64,000 nucleotides of DNA from Rhodalgimonas zhirmunskyi (GTDB lineage Bacteria > Pseudomonadota > Alphaproteobacteria > Rhodobacterales > Rhodobacteraceae). Below are positions 7,640 through 16,768 of this stretch, piece by piece; the first letter of the stretch is position 1; every line of letters begins with the position of its first letter. The stretch spans positions 62,001 through 126,000 of the forward strand of contig JANFFA010000005.1 of the NCBI GenBank assembly GCA_030848925.1, in the 5' to 3' direction. The notes beneath the pieces were generated by a model. That model made no database searches, was not told the origin of the DNA, and saw only the letters and a list, made by a program, of their open reading frames with translations. Position numbers and translations under genes: made by a program.

Positions 7640-9165
7640 GCGCTACAGACCTCGTCATGCTGTCCGCGACCGAAGTGCTCGCGCGGTTCAGGAACAAGAG
7701 CCTCACGCCGAACGATTACCTCGCGGCCTGTCTCGACCAGATTTCGCGCTTCAATCCGAAGATCAACGCGCTTACGGCAATGGATACCGAGCGCGCCGTA
7801 TCTGAGGCGTCGCAAGCGAGTCTGCGCTGGCAGGCCGGAGCCTCGAAAGGGCCACTGGATGGCCTGCCGATCGGCGTCAAGGACTTGCAGGACACCAAGG
7901 GTCTGTTGACCACGCATGGCAGCATTCGGGGACGCGGCAATGTTCCGGATCAGGACCTGCCGATGGTGGCGCGTTTGCGAGCGGCGGGGGCCATCATCCT
8001 TGCGAAAACCAATGTGCCGGAACTGGGCGCGGGCGGAAACAGCCGCAATCCGGTCTGGGGGGCGACCGGTAATCCGTTTGATCCCAACCTGATTGCGGGT
8101 GGATCATCGGGCGGGTCGGCAGCGGCGTTGGCGGCCAATTTACTGCCACTTTGCACGGGTTCGGACACCGGTGGTTCGCTGCGTCTGCCGTCGGCTATTT
8201 GTGGGATCGTGGGCTTCCGTCCGTCTGTTGACGTTATTGCGCACCCGACACGCCCACTGGGGTGGTCGGGCATTTCCGTCCTTGGGCCCATGGCCCGCAC
8301 GATGGATGATTTGGTCCTGATGCTGAGCATGTGTCACGGGCACGATCCGGACGATCCCCTATCCGCGCCCGCGGCCCCCGACCGTTTCGAGACTCTGCCG
8401 CCGGTCGAACTTGCAAACCTGCGCGTGGGGTTCAGCGAAGACTTTGGCGGCGCCCCGGTAGACCCGGACATTCGCGAGACTTTTCGCGCGCGGATCGACC
8501 TTATCAAGCCGCATGTCAAAGAGTGCCGCCCCGCCGATCTCGATCTGGGCGAGATGGACCGCGCCTTTGATATTCTGCGCGCCGAAAGTTTCACGTCCGC
8601 GTTTGCCGAGGCGCTCAAGACCGCGCCCGATGATTTCGGAACCCATATCGCGGCAAACGTGGCGATGGGGCAGGGGATGACGCTTGCCGACAGGGCCTGG
8701 GCACATGCCGAACAAACCCGTATTTTGCGCAGGTTCAACCGGCTGATGCAGGATTTTGACGTCCTCTTGGTGCCAACTTCGCCGGTCTCGCCATTTCCGT
8801 GGACGCTATCCCATGCGACGGAAATCGATGGGCAGGCCATGGATGTCTATTACCGCTGGCTTGCGCTGGCCTATCGCGGATCGCTGGCCGGCGGACCGGC
8901 GATTACGCTGCCTTGTGGGCGCGATTCCCACGCCATGCCATTCGGGCTTCAGGTGCTTGGGCCGGTGCGCGGGGACGAAGGTTTGCTGGCGGCGGCCAAG
9001 GCCCTGGAGACCCTGTTTGCCCGCTCGCGTGAAACAGCCCGCCCGGTTCCCGATCTGGCAAATCTTGCGCCTCCAACCGTTGACTTGCGCTCGATCGTGA
9101 CACATCCGCCGATCTTGGAAAAAACCACACGGTCTGAAACGACGTCCCTGCGAACGGCGGTGTAG
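7636..9165 (+). CDS. Amidase (amidase-signature family)
   Basis: About 509 residues with the Ser-cisSer-Lys signature: lysine in GLPIGVKDLQD, the glycine/serine loop AGGSSGGSAAALAANLLP, and GSDTGGSLRLPSAICG. It hydrolyses an amide to an acid and ammonia, probably in the cytoplasm, as no signal peptide is seen. The start is uncertain: ATG at 7573 lacks a ribosome site, while ATG at 7636 is overlapped by a well-initiated short frame. The gene lies 4 bp before a TRAP transporter operon, so the imported substrate may be an amide or become one. GatA is unlikely because gatB/gatC are absent and the context is catabolic. Confidence 0.88.
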   Translation: MSATDLVMLSATEVLARFRNKSLTPNDYLAACLDQISRFNPKINALTAMDTERAVSEASQASLRWQAGASKGPLDGLPIGVKDLQDTKGLLTTHGSIRGRGNVPDQDLPMVARLRAAGAIILAKTNVPELGAGGNSRNPVWGATGNPFDPNLIAGGSSGGSAAALAANLLPLCTGSDTGGSLRLPSAICGIVGFRPSVDVIAHPTRPLGWSGISVLGPMARTMDDLVLMLSMCHGHDPDDPLSAPAAPDRFETLPPVELANLRVGFSEDFGGAPVDPDIRETFRARIDLIKPHVKECRPADLDLGEMDRAFDILRAESFTSAFAEALKTAPDDFGTHIAANVAMGQGMTLADRAWAHAEQTRILRRFNRLMQDFDVLLVPTSPVSPFPWTLSHATEIDGQAMDVYYRWLALAYRGSLAGGPAITLPCGRDSHAMPFGLQVLGPVRGDEGLLAAAKALETLFARSRETARPVPDLANLAPPTVDLRSIVTHPPILEKTTRSETTSLRTAV

Positions 9166-9169
9166 GATC

Positions 9170-10453
9170 ATGTGGTTCATTCCTATCGTATTCATCATCC
9201 TGCTGATCAGTGGCACGGCCTTTGCCTACTTGATGGGGGCTGTTTCCGTGCTGACCTTTGTCGCCGTCGGAAAAAGCCAGTTTCTGTCGATCCTTCCGCA
9301 GCGCATCTTTGCCCAGCTTGATGTTTTCGCCTTTATGGCGATGCCGCTTTTCATCCTGACCGCCGAAATCATGGGCCGCGCCGGTGTCACGCGCAGTCTG
9401 ATCGACTTTGCCATGTCCATCGTCGGCCGGTTTCGCGGGGGGCTGGGCCATGTCAACATCCTGACCAGCGTATTTTTTGCCGGCATCTCGGGATCGGCCA
9501 TTGCCGATAGCGCGGCCTTGTCACGCACCTTCGTGCCAGAGATGAAGGCGCGCGGTTATGATCCCTATTATGCGGGCGCCATTACCGCGGCCTCGTCAAT
9601 GATTGGGCCGATCATTCCGCCGTCGATCATCATGATCATTTACGGCGGTCTGACCGGGGCGTCGGTCGCCGCGTTGTTTGTCGCGGGCATTGTCCCGGGG
9701 GTGTTGCTGGCCGCTGCGTTGATGTTGCTGAATGCGGTGATCGCCGCACTGAAAGGGCATCCCGGCGGAAAGTCCGACGATTTGCCACGGTTCATACCCA
9801 GCCTGTTGAATGCAGCCCCGGCCTTGTGCCTGCCCGTTGTGATCCTTGGCTCATTGGTATTCGGCCTTGCGACACCAACCGAAGGTTCGGCCGTCGCCGT
9901 TCTGTTCGCGCTGTTGGCGGGGCAGTTCTACAAGGGGCTGACCTGGCGCATGATCTTTGACGCGGTCGAGGCGACGGCCAAGATGACCGGAACGATCTTT
10001 ATCATCCTCGCAGCGATATCGGTTCTGGGATATCTGGCCGGGCAACTCGGCTGGTCCAGCGCGCTTGCCGGGTGGGTCGACTCGTTTGGGCTGACCGGCA
10101 CCAAGTATCTGTTCTTTCTTGTCTGCATCTTCCTGATCGCGGGCATGTTCATGGACACGCCCGTCGCGCTTACGCTGCTTATTCCGCTTTTCGCGCCGCA
10201 AGCGCTGGAGCAGGGCATCAGCCCGATCCAGCTTGGTATCGTGCTGTGTTTCAACCTGTGCGTCGGGCTGATTACGCCGCCGCTTGGCAAATGCCTTGTG
10301 GTCGTCTCGGCGCTGACAAACCTCAATTACTGGCGGCTGGCCTATGCCGCGCTGCCCTTCATTGCCGTTCAGGTTCTGCTGCTGATGTCGCTGGTTTACT
10401 GGCCAGAGCTTAGCCTCGCATTGCCGCGCCTGTTCGGATTTTCTGTGAACTAA
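9170..10453 (+). CDS. dctM: TRAP transporter large permease subunit (DctM)
   Basis: 427 residues, strongly hydrophobic, about twelve membrane segments. Family marks include the GISGSAIADSAALSRTFVPEM region, the IGPIIPPSIIMIIYGG segment and PVALTLLIPLF near the C-terminus. It is the sodium-coupled translocation subunit of a TRAP importer for carboxylate-type solutes. It starts 4 bp after the amidase stop. The gene order here is M, P, Q, whereas P, Q, M is most common. The amidase and the upstream LysR gene suggest uptake of an amide-derived acid or acylated compound. Confidence 0.92.
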   Translation: MWFIPIVFIILLISGTAFAYLMGAVSVLTFVAVGKSQFLSILPQRIFAQLDVFAFMAMPLFILTAEIMGRAGVTRSLIDFAMSIVGRFRGGLGHVNILTSVFFAGISGSAIADSAALSRTFVPEMKARGYDPYYAGAITAASSMIGPIIPPSIIMIIYGGLTGASVAALFVAGIVPGVLLAAALMLLNAVIAALKGHPGGKSDDLPRFIPSLLNAAPALCLPVVILGSLVFGLATPTEGSAVAVLFALLAGQFYKGLTWRMIFDAVEATAKMTGTIFIILAAISVLGYLAGQLGWSSALAGWVDSFGLTGTKYLFFLVCIFLIAGMFMDTPVALTLLIPLFAPQALEQGISPIQLGIVLCFNLCVGLITPPLGKCLVVVSALTNLNYWRLAYAALPFIAVQVLLLMSLVYWPELSLALPRLFGFSVN

Positions 10454-10470
10454 CCAAGGGAGGACTAACC

Positions 10471-11445
10471 ATGAAACTAAAGGCACTCACACTTGCCGCA
10501 TTGCTGGTGGCTGCGACATCTGTTTCGGCAGAGGTCAAGATCGCACTGGACAGCAAACCGGACCTCGAAACATCCGGTTCGTATAACTGGGCCCATGCCT
10601 TCGGAAACGCGTTGAAAGCGGCCGGTATGGAGGTGCGTGAAATGCCGCGTGGCTCTGTCGGGAATGAAGCCGAGAAATTCGATCAGGTCTCGACCGGTCT
10701 GCTTGAAGTCTCGCTCTCGGATGTGCGGGCCGTGGCACAGGTTGATCCGTTCATCTATGGCGTGCGCCTGCCCTATATCTTTGACAATATCGCCCATATG
10801 GACCGCGCGATGGCGGCTGGGGATGTCTACACGCGCATCAATGAAAAACTCGCCGAACAGGACGCGATCCTGCTGGCGCTTGCGCCGCTCGGGCCGGCGT
10901 CGGGCGTGATTACGACAACCCAGGCTGTGCGCTCACCCGCGGATATGGCCAACCTGCGCATGCGCGCCCTCGATGACGCGCAAATCGCGATGTATCAGGC
11001 GTGGGGCTCCAGCGGCACCATCGTGCCATGGGGGGAAGTGCCAGCGGGCCTACAGACGGGCGTGATCGATGGCTATCTCAATTCGCCTTTCGTACCGGTG
11101 ATGTTCGGCCAGACCGACTTTGTGAAGAACTTCTCCACCGCCGACGTCATCTGGCCGCTGCGCGCCGTGATCGTCTCCAAAACGTGGTATGATGGCCTGT
11201 CCGATGCCGACCGCGCCGCGGTTGATGCGGCGGTTGAAACAGCCGATGCCGCAGCCCGCACTTGGCTTGCCGAGGCTTCGGTCAAAGGGCTGACAGCATT
11301 GGAAGAAAAAGGCGTGACAGTTCAGCGTCTGACCGATGAAGAGCGCGCAGTTTTCCGCAAGGCATCGTTGCCGGTCTATGAGTCAGACCTGATGGCTGCC
11401 GAAGACACCGCGCTTTGGAAAAAGCTGTCTGACGACAACCGCTAA
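10471..11445 (+). CDS. dctP: TRAP transporter substrate-binding protein (DctP)
   Basis: 324 residues with a Sec signal peptide (MKLKALTLAALLVAATSVSA, cleavage near residue 21). The mature part shows the DctP fold, including SPADMANLRMRALDDAQIAM, which contains the arginine that usually clamps the substrate carboxylate, and EVPAGLQTGVIDGYLNS. A GGGAGG ribosome site precedes the ATG. It captures the substrate in the periplasm for DctM/DctQ. A GC-rich hairpin follows the gene, which fits higher expression of the binding protein than of the membrane parts. Confidence 0.92.
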   Translation: MKLKALTLAALLVAATSVSAEVKIALDSKPDLETSGSYNWAHAFGNALKAAGMEVREMPRGSVGNEAEKFDQVSTGLLEVSLSDVRAVAQVDPFIYGVRLPYIFDNIAHMDRAMAAGDVYTRINEKLAEQDAILLALAPLGPASGVITTTQAVRSPADMANLRMRALDDAQIAMYQAWGSSGTIVPWGEVPAGLQTGVIDGYLNSPFVPVMFGQTDFVKNFSTADVIWPLRAVIVSKTWYDGLSDADRAAVDAAVETADAAARTWLAEASVKGLTALEEKGVTVQRLTDEERAVFRKASLPVYESDLMAAEDTALWKKLSDDNR

Positions 11446-11452
11446 ACCAATC

Positions 11453-11477
11453 GGCGGGCCGGAGATTTCGGCCCGCC
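11453..11477 (+). promoter_or_regulatory. Intra-operon hairpin after dctP
   Basis: GGCGGGCCG (11453-11461) pairs perfectly with CGGCCCGCC (11469-11477) over a 7-nt loop. It has no T-run and lies between dctP and dctQ. It shares the core GCGGGCCG with the hairpins at 301-333 and 27177-27202. Confidence 0.6.
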
Positions 11478-11500
11478 CCGAACCGATCCGGAGACATCAG

Positions 11501-12028
11501 ATGCGCCATTTCATCATCCGCGTCAGCGACAGTGTGCACTGGTTCACGCGCCGCGTGGCCGTGTTTGTGGTTTGCGTGATGTTCCTGACGGTCGTGGTGC
11601 AGATCATCGCGCGCTATGTCTTTTCTTCGCCCCCTGTCTGGACAGAGGATGTCGCCCGATATGCGATGGTCTGGACCGGACTTCTGGGGGCGACACTGTC
11701 CTTCAAAACGGGCTCGGACGCTGTTTTGATGGAGAGTGTCTTTCCAAAGCGCCCTCATTTTCTGGGATTTCTTGCCGAGGCGATCCAGAGCGCTGCGGTG
11801 CTGATCTTTATCCTGCCCGTGATTTACTTCTGCTTCATCGGCCTGCGCGGGGGATTTGCGAAGGGCTATCTCGCCAGACAGTCGGGGCTAACAGCCGATA
11901 CGCTCGGTATTCCGATGGTGTGGATTTCGGTGTCGGTTCCGCTGGCGATGATCATCATCCTGCTGCATCTCGCCGCGAGATTGGCGGCCCCACCGACCAT
12001 GGATAGCGACAGGGCAAGTCTGGACTAG
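11501..12028 (+). CDS. dctQ: TRAP transporter small permease subunit (DctQ)
   Basis: 175 residues with four predicted membrane helices and the DctQ pattern VVVQIIARYVFSSPPVWTEDVARYAMVW in short form (Q-x-x-x-R-Y-V-F then W-T-E-E/D). It is the small partner that assembles with DctM. It follows dctP by 55 bp, the gap being filled by a hairpin and a GGAG ribosome site at 11491-11494. It is the last gene of the LysR-adjacent amidase/TRAP operon and converges with the minus-strand operon to its right. Confidence 0.88.
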   Translation: MRHFIIRVSDSVHWFTRRVAVFVVCVMFLTVVVQIIARYVFSSPPVWTEDVARYAMVWTGLLGATLSFKTGSDAVLMESVFPKRPHFLGFLAEAIQSAAVLIFILPVIYFCFIGLRGGFAKGYLARQSGLTADTLGIPMVWISVSVPLAMIIILLHLAARLAAPPTMDSDRASLD

Positions 12029-12134
12029 CCGCCGGACATCGCGTTGGCGCGGGTTTTGGGCGCTCTTATAAGTATATCTTTCGGGGTGAAGCGGCACCTG
12101 ACCTGCGCAGGGTTTCGCACTTTGCTGCAATAGT

Positions 12135-12206
12135 CTTGGGCAAGCACGGGGCAAGCGCGGGGCAAGCGCGGGGCAAGCACGGTATCTTGCCCCGCGCTTG
12201 CCCAAG
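12135..12206. repeat. 11-bp tandem repeat with long inverted copy between convergent operons
   Basis: Four consecutive 11-bp units of the form GGCAAGCRCGG run from 12139 to 12182. The sequence then folds back: GGGCAAGCGCGGGGCAA (12160-12176) pairs perfectly over 17 bp with 12187-12203, with a 10-nt loop. The first unit can pair alternatively with the same right arm. It lies between the stops of dctQ and the ThDP-enzyme gene, so it may act as a bidirectional terminator, although neither side has a T-run. Confidence 0.75.
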
Positions 12207-12220
12207 CCCAACTGCCAATA

Positions 12221-13849
12221 TCACATCCGCATGCGCGGCACAGAGTTCGGGTCCAGTTTCAGATCGACGATGATCGGGCCTTTGCGGGCGTTGATAGCCG
12301 CGATTGCGGTTTCCAACTCCTCGGGTGAGGTCACCTGCACACCTTCTCCGCCCATGGCCTTGGCGACCTCTGCGAAAGAGGGCCAATTGAACTCGGTCAG
12401 CGAGGGGTCCATTTGCCGATCGAGCATCTGGATATGCTCTGCCCCGTAGGCGGAATCGTTGCAGATGATCACGATAAGGTCGCGCTTCGTGCGCACGGCC
12501 GTGTTGAACTCGTTCGCGCCCCCCATCATGAAGCCGCCGTCGCCCATGAAGAGCACGACAGGGCGCGAGGGATCCCCGTGCGCCGCGCCGATGGCCTGCT
12601 GCATGCCTTGCCCGATGGCGGCAAAGTTATCGGTCATGTGGAAGCTGTTCGGGTCGGGCACGCTGACGCGGCACCAGACCTCAGTGATATAGCGGCCCCC
12701 ATCGGTCAGCATGATGCGGTTTTTCGGAAGCGCCTCGTTCAGGCGATCGAGCGCGTATTCGAGATTGATGCAGCCCTCCTCGGATTTGTCAGGATCACCT
12801 TTGGGATGCTTCGATATGTCATGCGAGGGCAGTTCCCTGGTGAACCCGGAAGGCGCGACTTCGGCCTCATCCATCCAGTGGAGAATGTTGTCGGCGGTCT
12901 GCCCCGCATCCGCGATCAGTACCGCATCAGGCTGATAGAATGCCCCTGCATCGGAAAGGCTGTTGTTGACCTGGATAACCCGCTTGCCTTTCAGCAACTC
13001 CCCCCGGTCCGTGGTCAGGAAATGCATCCATGCCCCAAAGACGATGACGCAATCGGCAGCGCCAATCACGTCATAGGCCTCTGCGGTGCTGAGGGTGCCG
13101 AAATAGCCGATGTTGTTTGGGTGTCCGGCAAAGAGGCCTGTGCCTTTGAGCGTGGTGGCCAGCGGCGCTTCCAGTCGTTCTGACAGGGCAATCAGCTTGT
13201 CTTTCGCGCTGGCCGCGCCGGCCCCGGCGAGGATCAGAGGCCGTTTCGCGGAAGCGATCATGCCGATCGCCTCTTCGTGCACAGGGCCTTCGGTCACGGT
13301 GCTGTGGGTTTCGGGCAGGGGGAAGACGACAGGCTTGTGTTCGACTTCGGCCCACATGAAATCGGTGGGGATGTTCACGACGATAGGGCGCCTTTCCTTG
13401 CGGGCGCGGTAGAATGCCGTCGCCACGTCCCGCGCCGCCGTTTCGGGGGCTTTGACCTGTTCGAAGCCGGCGCCGGTGGCCTTGACGACTTCGCGCTGGT
13501 CGATGTTCTGCGGGTGGAAAGGGGCGGTCGCGGGGGTGTCGCCGCACAAAAGGATGATCGGAGAGCGCCCGACCACACCTTCCCTGAGTGCGGTAAAACA
13601 ATTCGTCAGGCCCGGGCCTTGGGTCACCGTAGCGACCCCGACCTTTCCGGTCACTTGGGCGTAGGCCTGTGCCATCAGCACGGTGCCGCCCTCATGCGCG
13701 GCGGGAACCATCGTTCCGCTGCATCCGTTCACAAAGTGGTTTGCCAAGAACAGGTTGGCATCCCCCACCAACCCAAACATGGTATCAATGCCATGATCGC
13801 AAACGGCCTGGGCGATGGATTGGTGCATGTATTGTTTCTGATCTGACAC
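12221..13849 (-). CDS. ThDP-dependent enzyme (acetolactate synthase / benzoylformate decarboxylase-like)
   Basis: 542 residues with the three-domain ThDP decarboxylase layout. The N-terminal PYR domain has the conserved glutamate at residue 53 in AAHEGGTVLMAQAYA; the middle domain begins near PLILAGAGAAS; the C-terminal PP domain has MGDGGFMMGGANEFN and ICNDSAYG, the GDG...ND cofactor motif. It should cleave or ligate a 2-oxo acid. A biosynthetic acetolactate synthase is less likely because no small subunit (ilvH) is adjacent. As the last gene of an operon with a hydroxyacid dehydrogenase and a carboxylate importer, it may act on the 2-oxo acid made by that dehydrogenase. The exact substrate is unknown. 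Confidence 0.85.
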   Translation of the reverse strand: MSDQKQYMHQSIAQAVCDHGIDTMFGLVGDANLFLANHFVNGCSGTMVPAAHEGGTVLMAQAYAQVTGKVGVATVTQGPGLTNCFTALREGVVGRSPIILLCGDTPATAPFHPQNIDQREVVKATGAGFEQVKAPETAARDVATAFYRARKERRPIVVNIPTDFMWAEVEHKPVVFPLPETHSTVTEGPVHEEAIGMIASAKRPLILAGAGAASAKDKLIALSERLEAPLATTLKGTGLFAGHPNNIGYFGTLSTAEAYDVIGAADCVIVFGAWMHFLTTDRGELLKGKRVIQVNNSLSDAGAFYQPDAVLIADAGQTADNILHWMDEAEVAPSGFTRELPSHDISKHPKGDPDKSEEGCINLEYALDRLNEALPKNRIMLTDGGRYITEVWCRVSVPDPNSFHMTDNFAAIGQGMQQAIGAAHGDPSRPVVLFMGDGGFMMGGANEFNTAVRTKRDLIVIICNDSAYGAEHIQMLDRQMDPSLTEFNWPSFAEVAKAMGGEGVQVTSPEELETAIAAINARKGPIIVDLKLDPNSVPRMRM

Positions 13850-13933
13850 GTGTCTTTTCCTTCAGGTTATTCACGGGCCGGTGCGGCCCAAATCTTGGGG
13901 TCATCTTGGGGGCGCAACTGTGCGCGTCGAAGT

Positions 13934-14752
13934 TCAGTGAGACATGAAAATCGGAACGTCGGTTTTTTCGATCACGTCCGTTGTCACGCCTCCGAACACA
14001 TCATGGCTGAACTTGCTGTGTTCAAACGCGCCCATGACGACGAGTTCTGCGGACACGTCCTGTGCGGTTGACAGGATGGTTTCGGCAATCGACCCCTTGC
14101 GCGGTTTCAGCACAAGGGTCGCGTCGATCCCGTGCCGCTCAAGGTTGCGCAGCAGGTATTCGGTTCCGGGTGCCTTTTCTGACCCGACAGTCAGAAGGGT
14201 GACTTTTGCCTTGTCCTCAAGACCAACCATCGCGTCGCCAAGTGCGCGAGCTGACGATCGCTTGCCATCCCAAGCGACAAGGGCATGGTCGGTAAGCCCC
14301 TCTGCTTCGTAGGCGTCGGGAACCACCAGAACCGGGCGGCCGCTGCGCAGCGCGATCAGATCGGGGTTCGCCGACATATGCGCCTCGTTTTCGCTATGGG
14401 AGTGCACGCCGGTAACAACCAGATCGAAGGTTCGCGCGAACTCCGAGAGGGAACGGCCCTGTTCGACGTCAAGGTCGACGAAGTCGGACCTGTCTCCATA
14501 TCCTGCCTCTATGGTGATGGTCCGGAACCGTTCGGCAATCTCGTTCAGGCGTGTCTCTTCGGCTTCGAAGAAGGTCTTGAGAAAGGTCTTGGGCACAGAG
14601 CCGCGAAGGGTCCGCTCAAGATTGCTTTGCCGGTGACGCAGAACGCCGGTCAACCATGCGTCATGGTGTTTGGCCAGCCGCAGCGCGTGCCGCAAACCGC
14701 TGCCTTTCGAGGCATCGCCGCTATATGCGCTCAGGATCGATTTTATCGACAT
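13934..14752 (-). CDS. Universal stress protein, tandem UspA domains
   Basis: 272 residues, twice the usual UspA length. The N-terminal half (about 1-150) is a diverged Usp domain; the C-terminal half ends with the Usp-type segment VVMGAFEHSKFSHDVFGGVT followed by TDVPIFMSH. Such proteins are cytoplasmic and bind ATP or ligands in stress and metabolic transitions. It sits between tctA and the ThDP-enzyme gene in the same direction, so it is probably co-expressed with the importer. Its role in the operon is not clear; Usp genes often accompany transporter genes in Rhodobacteraceae. Confidence 0.82.
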   Translation of the reverse strand: MSIKSILSAYSGDASKGSGLRHALRLAKHHDAWLTGVLRHRQSNLERTLRGSVPKTFLKTFFEAEETRLNEIAERFRTITIEAGYGDRSDFVDLDVEQGRSLSEFARTFDLVVTGVHSHSENEAHMSANPDLIALRSGRPVLVVPDAYEAEGLTDHALVAWDGKRSSARALGDAMVGLEDKAKVTLLTVGSEKAPGTEYLLRNLERHGIDATLVLKPRKGSIAETILSTAQDVSAELVVMGAFEHSKFSHDVFGGVTTDVIEKTDVPIFMSH

Positions 14753-14804
14753 AGGCGTCTCCTGATGAGGTCAGAGAAAACGGAACCGGACAAGGCGAAC
14801 GGCG

Positions 14805-16307
14805 TCATTCGTCCTCTCCTTGCACGTTCTTGCGCAAGAACCAGACCACCGAGACAACCGACAGGATCAGCAGCGCCAGCGCCACGGGGCTTTTCAAAAC
14901 CTGAGTGAGGTCGCCATTGGTCAGGGCGAGCGACTGGGCGATGGATTTTTCGAACCGGGGCCCGAGGAAAAACGCGATGATGAAGATCACCAGCGAATAC
15001 CCGAAGCTGGCCATAAGGTATCCTATGACAGCAAAGATCAGCATGATCGCCACGCCAAAGAGCCCGCTGGTCGCCATCGAAACCCCGACGAAACAGAGCA
15101 GCAGGGCTGAGGAAAAAATGATGGACTCAGGTGCGGAAACGACCTTGACCCAAAGCCGTAATCCAAGCTGACCGACCCAGAGGTTGACGAAATTGGCCAT
15201 GATCATCGCGCCGAACAGGCCATAGACAAGTCGCCCCTGATTTTCGAACAGGAGCGGCCCGGGCTGCATCCCGTGGATCATGAAGGCGCTGATGATCAGC
15301 GCGGCCCCGACGCTGCCGGGGATGCCCAGCGTGAGAAGCGGAATCAGGTTGGCCCCGACCACAGCCGAGTTGGCGGATTCGGATGCGGCGATGCCTTGGA
15401 TATTTCCTTTGCCAAAGCTGCCGGGATCCTTGGAGCTTGCCTTCGTCATTGCATAGGACATGAACGCCGCCGCCGTAGAGCCGATGCCGGGCAGGGCGCC
15501 GAGAATGGTTCCGATGGTCGCGCCGCGCAGCATGGTGAAACGGCACGACCAATACTCGGCCCATGTGACACGGCGGTCATCGGGGTTGCCGGTATCTTTG
15601 GCGATGATGGTCGGGCGCATGTTGCCATGGGCCTCGGACAGGCGGTGGAGGATTTCGGAAATGGCCAGCATGCCAATTGCGACGGATGGCAGCGCCAAAC
15701 CATCGAAGAGATCCCAATAGCCAAAGATCAGGCGTGGCGTGAAGTTTTCAGGGTCTTGCCCGACGGACGCTGCAAGCAAACCGAAAGCCGCGGCAATGAT
15801 GCCTTTGGTCAGCGAATTGCCGATCAACCCCGCGAGGATCGAAAAGGCAAAGATCATCAGGGCAACCACCTCGATCGGCCCCATTTTAAGGGCCAGAACA
15901 GCGAGCGGGGCCGAGACGGTGATCAGGACGATATCGCTGAACGTATCGCCCGTAATCGAGGAAAACAGCGCCATTTTCGTGGCTTTCAGCGGCTTGCCCT
16001 GCTTGGCCAAAGGGTAGCCATCCAAGGCCGTGGCCGCCGCATCGGGCGTGCCGGGCGTGTTCATCAGGACCGCAGGCACCGCGCCACCGACAAGACCGCC
16101 CTTGTTGACGCCCACGAGGAACGCGATGGCGGGCAGGGGATCAAGCCCGAAGGTAAAGGGGATGGCGATAGCCATGGCCATGATCGGACCGATGCCGGGG
16201 ACCGCCCCGACAAATTGCCCAAGCACCACGCCAAAGAGAACGAAGGCGAGATTGTAGAGCGAGAACGCGTCGCCAAAGCCCGCAAGAATTGTCGAGAATT
16301 CAACCAT
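14805..16307 (-). CDS. tctA: Tripartite tricarboxylate transporter, large permease (TctA)
   Basis: 500 residues with about eleven membrane segments. It carries the TctA landmarks AVPGIGPIMAMAIAIPFTFG, GALPGIGSTAAAFMSYAM and LLTLGIPGSVGAALIISAF. It is the translocating subunit of a TTT importer that takes up carboxylates using the proton or sodium gradient. It is downstream of tctB with 12 bp between them. Together with TctC and the FAD dehydrogenase upstream, it points to uptake of a hydroxy- or oxo-acid. Confidence 0.93.
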   Translation of the reverse strand: MVEFSTILAGFGDAFSLYNLAFVLFGVVLGQFVGAVPGIGPIMAMAIAIPFTFGLDPLPAIAFLVGVNKGGLVGGAVPAVLMNTPGTPDAAATALDGYPLAKQGKPLKATKMALFSSITGDTFSDIVLITVSAPLAVLALKMGPIEVVALMIFAFSILAGLIGNSLTKGIIAAAFGLLAASVGQDPENFTPRLIFGYWDLFDGLALPSVAIGMLAISEILHRLSEAHGNMRPTIIAKDTGNPDDRRVTWAEYWSCRFTMLRGATIGTILGALPGIGSTAAAFMSYAMTKASSKDPGSFGKGNIQGIAASESANSAVVGANLIPLLTLGIPGSVGAALIISAFMIHGMQPGPLLFENQGRLVYGLFGAMIMANFVNLWVGQLGLRLWVKVVSAPESIIFSSALLLCFVGVSMATSGLFGVAIMLIFAVIGYLMASFGYSLVIFIIAFFLGPRFEKSIAQSLALTNGDLTQVLKSPVALALLILSVVSVVWFLRKNVQGEDE

Positions 16308-16319
16308 GTCTTGGATCCT

Positions 16320-16745
16320 TCACGGCAACGCCCGACCGAGCAGTTGGGTAACGAGGAACCAGATGATCGCGGGCATGGCGACCACCCCGAGACCAAGCCA
16401 GAGCGGGCGGCGTTCACCGATCAGCCACATGATCGCCAGTGCGAGAACAGGCGCGACATACTCGAACCCGAACCACGACATGGCCCAGATTCCCGCCGTC
16501 AGCAGCGCGACGTAGAGGCCAGTCTTGGCCATCAAAATCGGATTGCGGAGTTGATGGTCAGTGGGCTTGATCGCGATAAAAGCACCGGCAATGGCAAGAA
16601 TGATGGAAATGATATTGGGAAGCGTGGCGGGCGAAATATTTCCGCCATCAACGGTTTCGATATAGTTCGGGTTGATCCAGAAATACATCGCAAGTCCCAA
16701 GGCCATGAAGAACAGCCCCGAAACGCGATCTGCCATCGTGTTCAT
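16320..16745 (-). CDS. tctB: Tripartite tricarboxylate transporter, small permease (TctB)
   Basis: 141 residues with four predicted membrane helices and the low sequence conservation typical of TctB (ADRVSGLFFMALGLAMYFWI at the N-terminus). Its identity rests on size, topology and position between tctC and tctA. A strong hairpin separates it from tctC, probably lowering permease expression relative to the binding protein. Confidence 0.85.
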   Translation of the reverse strand: MNTMADRVSGLFFMALGLAMYFWINPNYIETVDGGNISPATLPNIISIILAIAGAFIAIKPTDHQLRNPILMAKTGLYVALLTAGIWAMSWFGFEYVAPVLALAIMWLIGERRPLWLGLGVVAMPAIIWFLVTQLLGRALP

Positions 16746-16768
16746 GTTTCCCTCCCCCGAAAGTGAAC

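Noticed and set aside
12221..13849. Biosynthetic acetolactate synthase (ilvB) call
   Set aside because: No regulatory small subunit is adjacent, and the gene ends a catabolic-looking operon; a general ThDP-enzyme call is safer.
15273..16766. Antisense frame of 497 codons across tctA/tctB
   Set aside because: tctA and tctB have clear family motifs and topology; the antisense product is low-complexity and charged.
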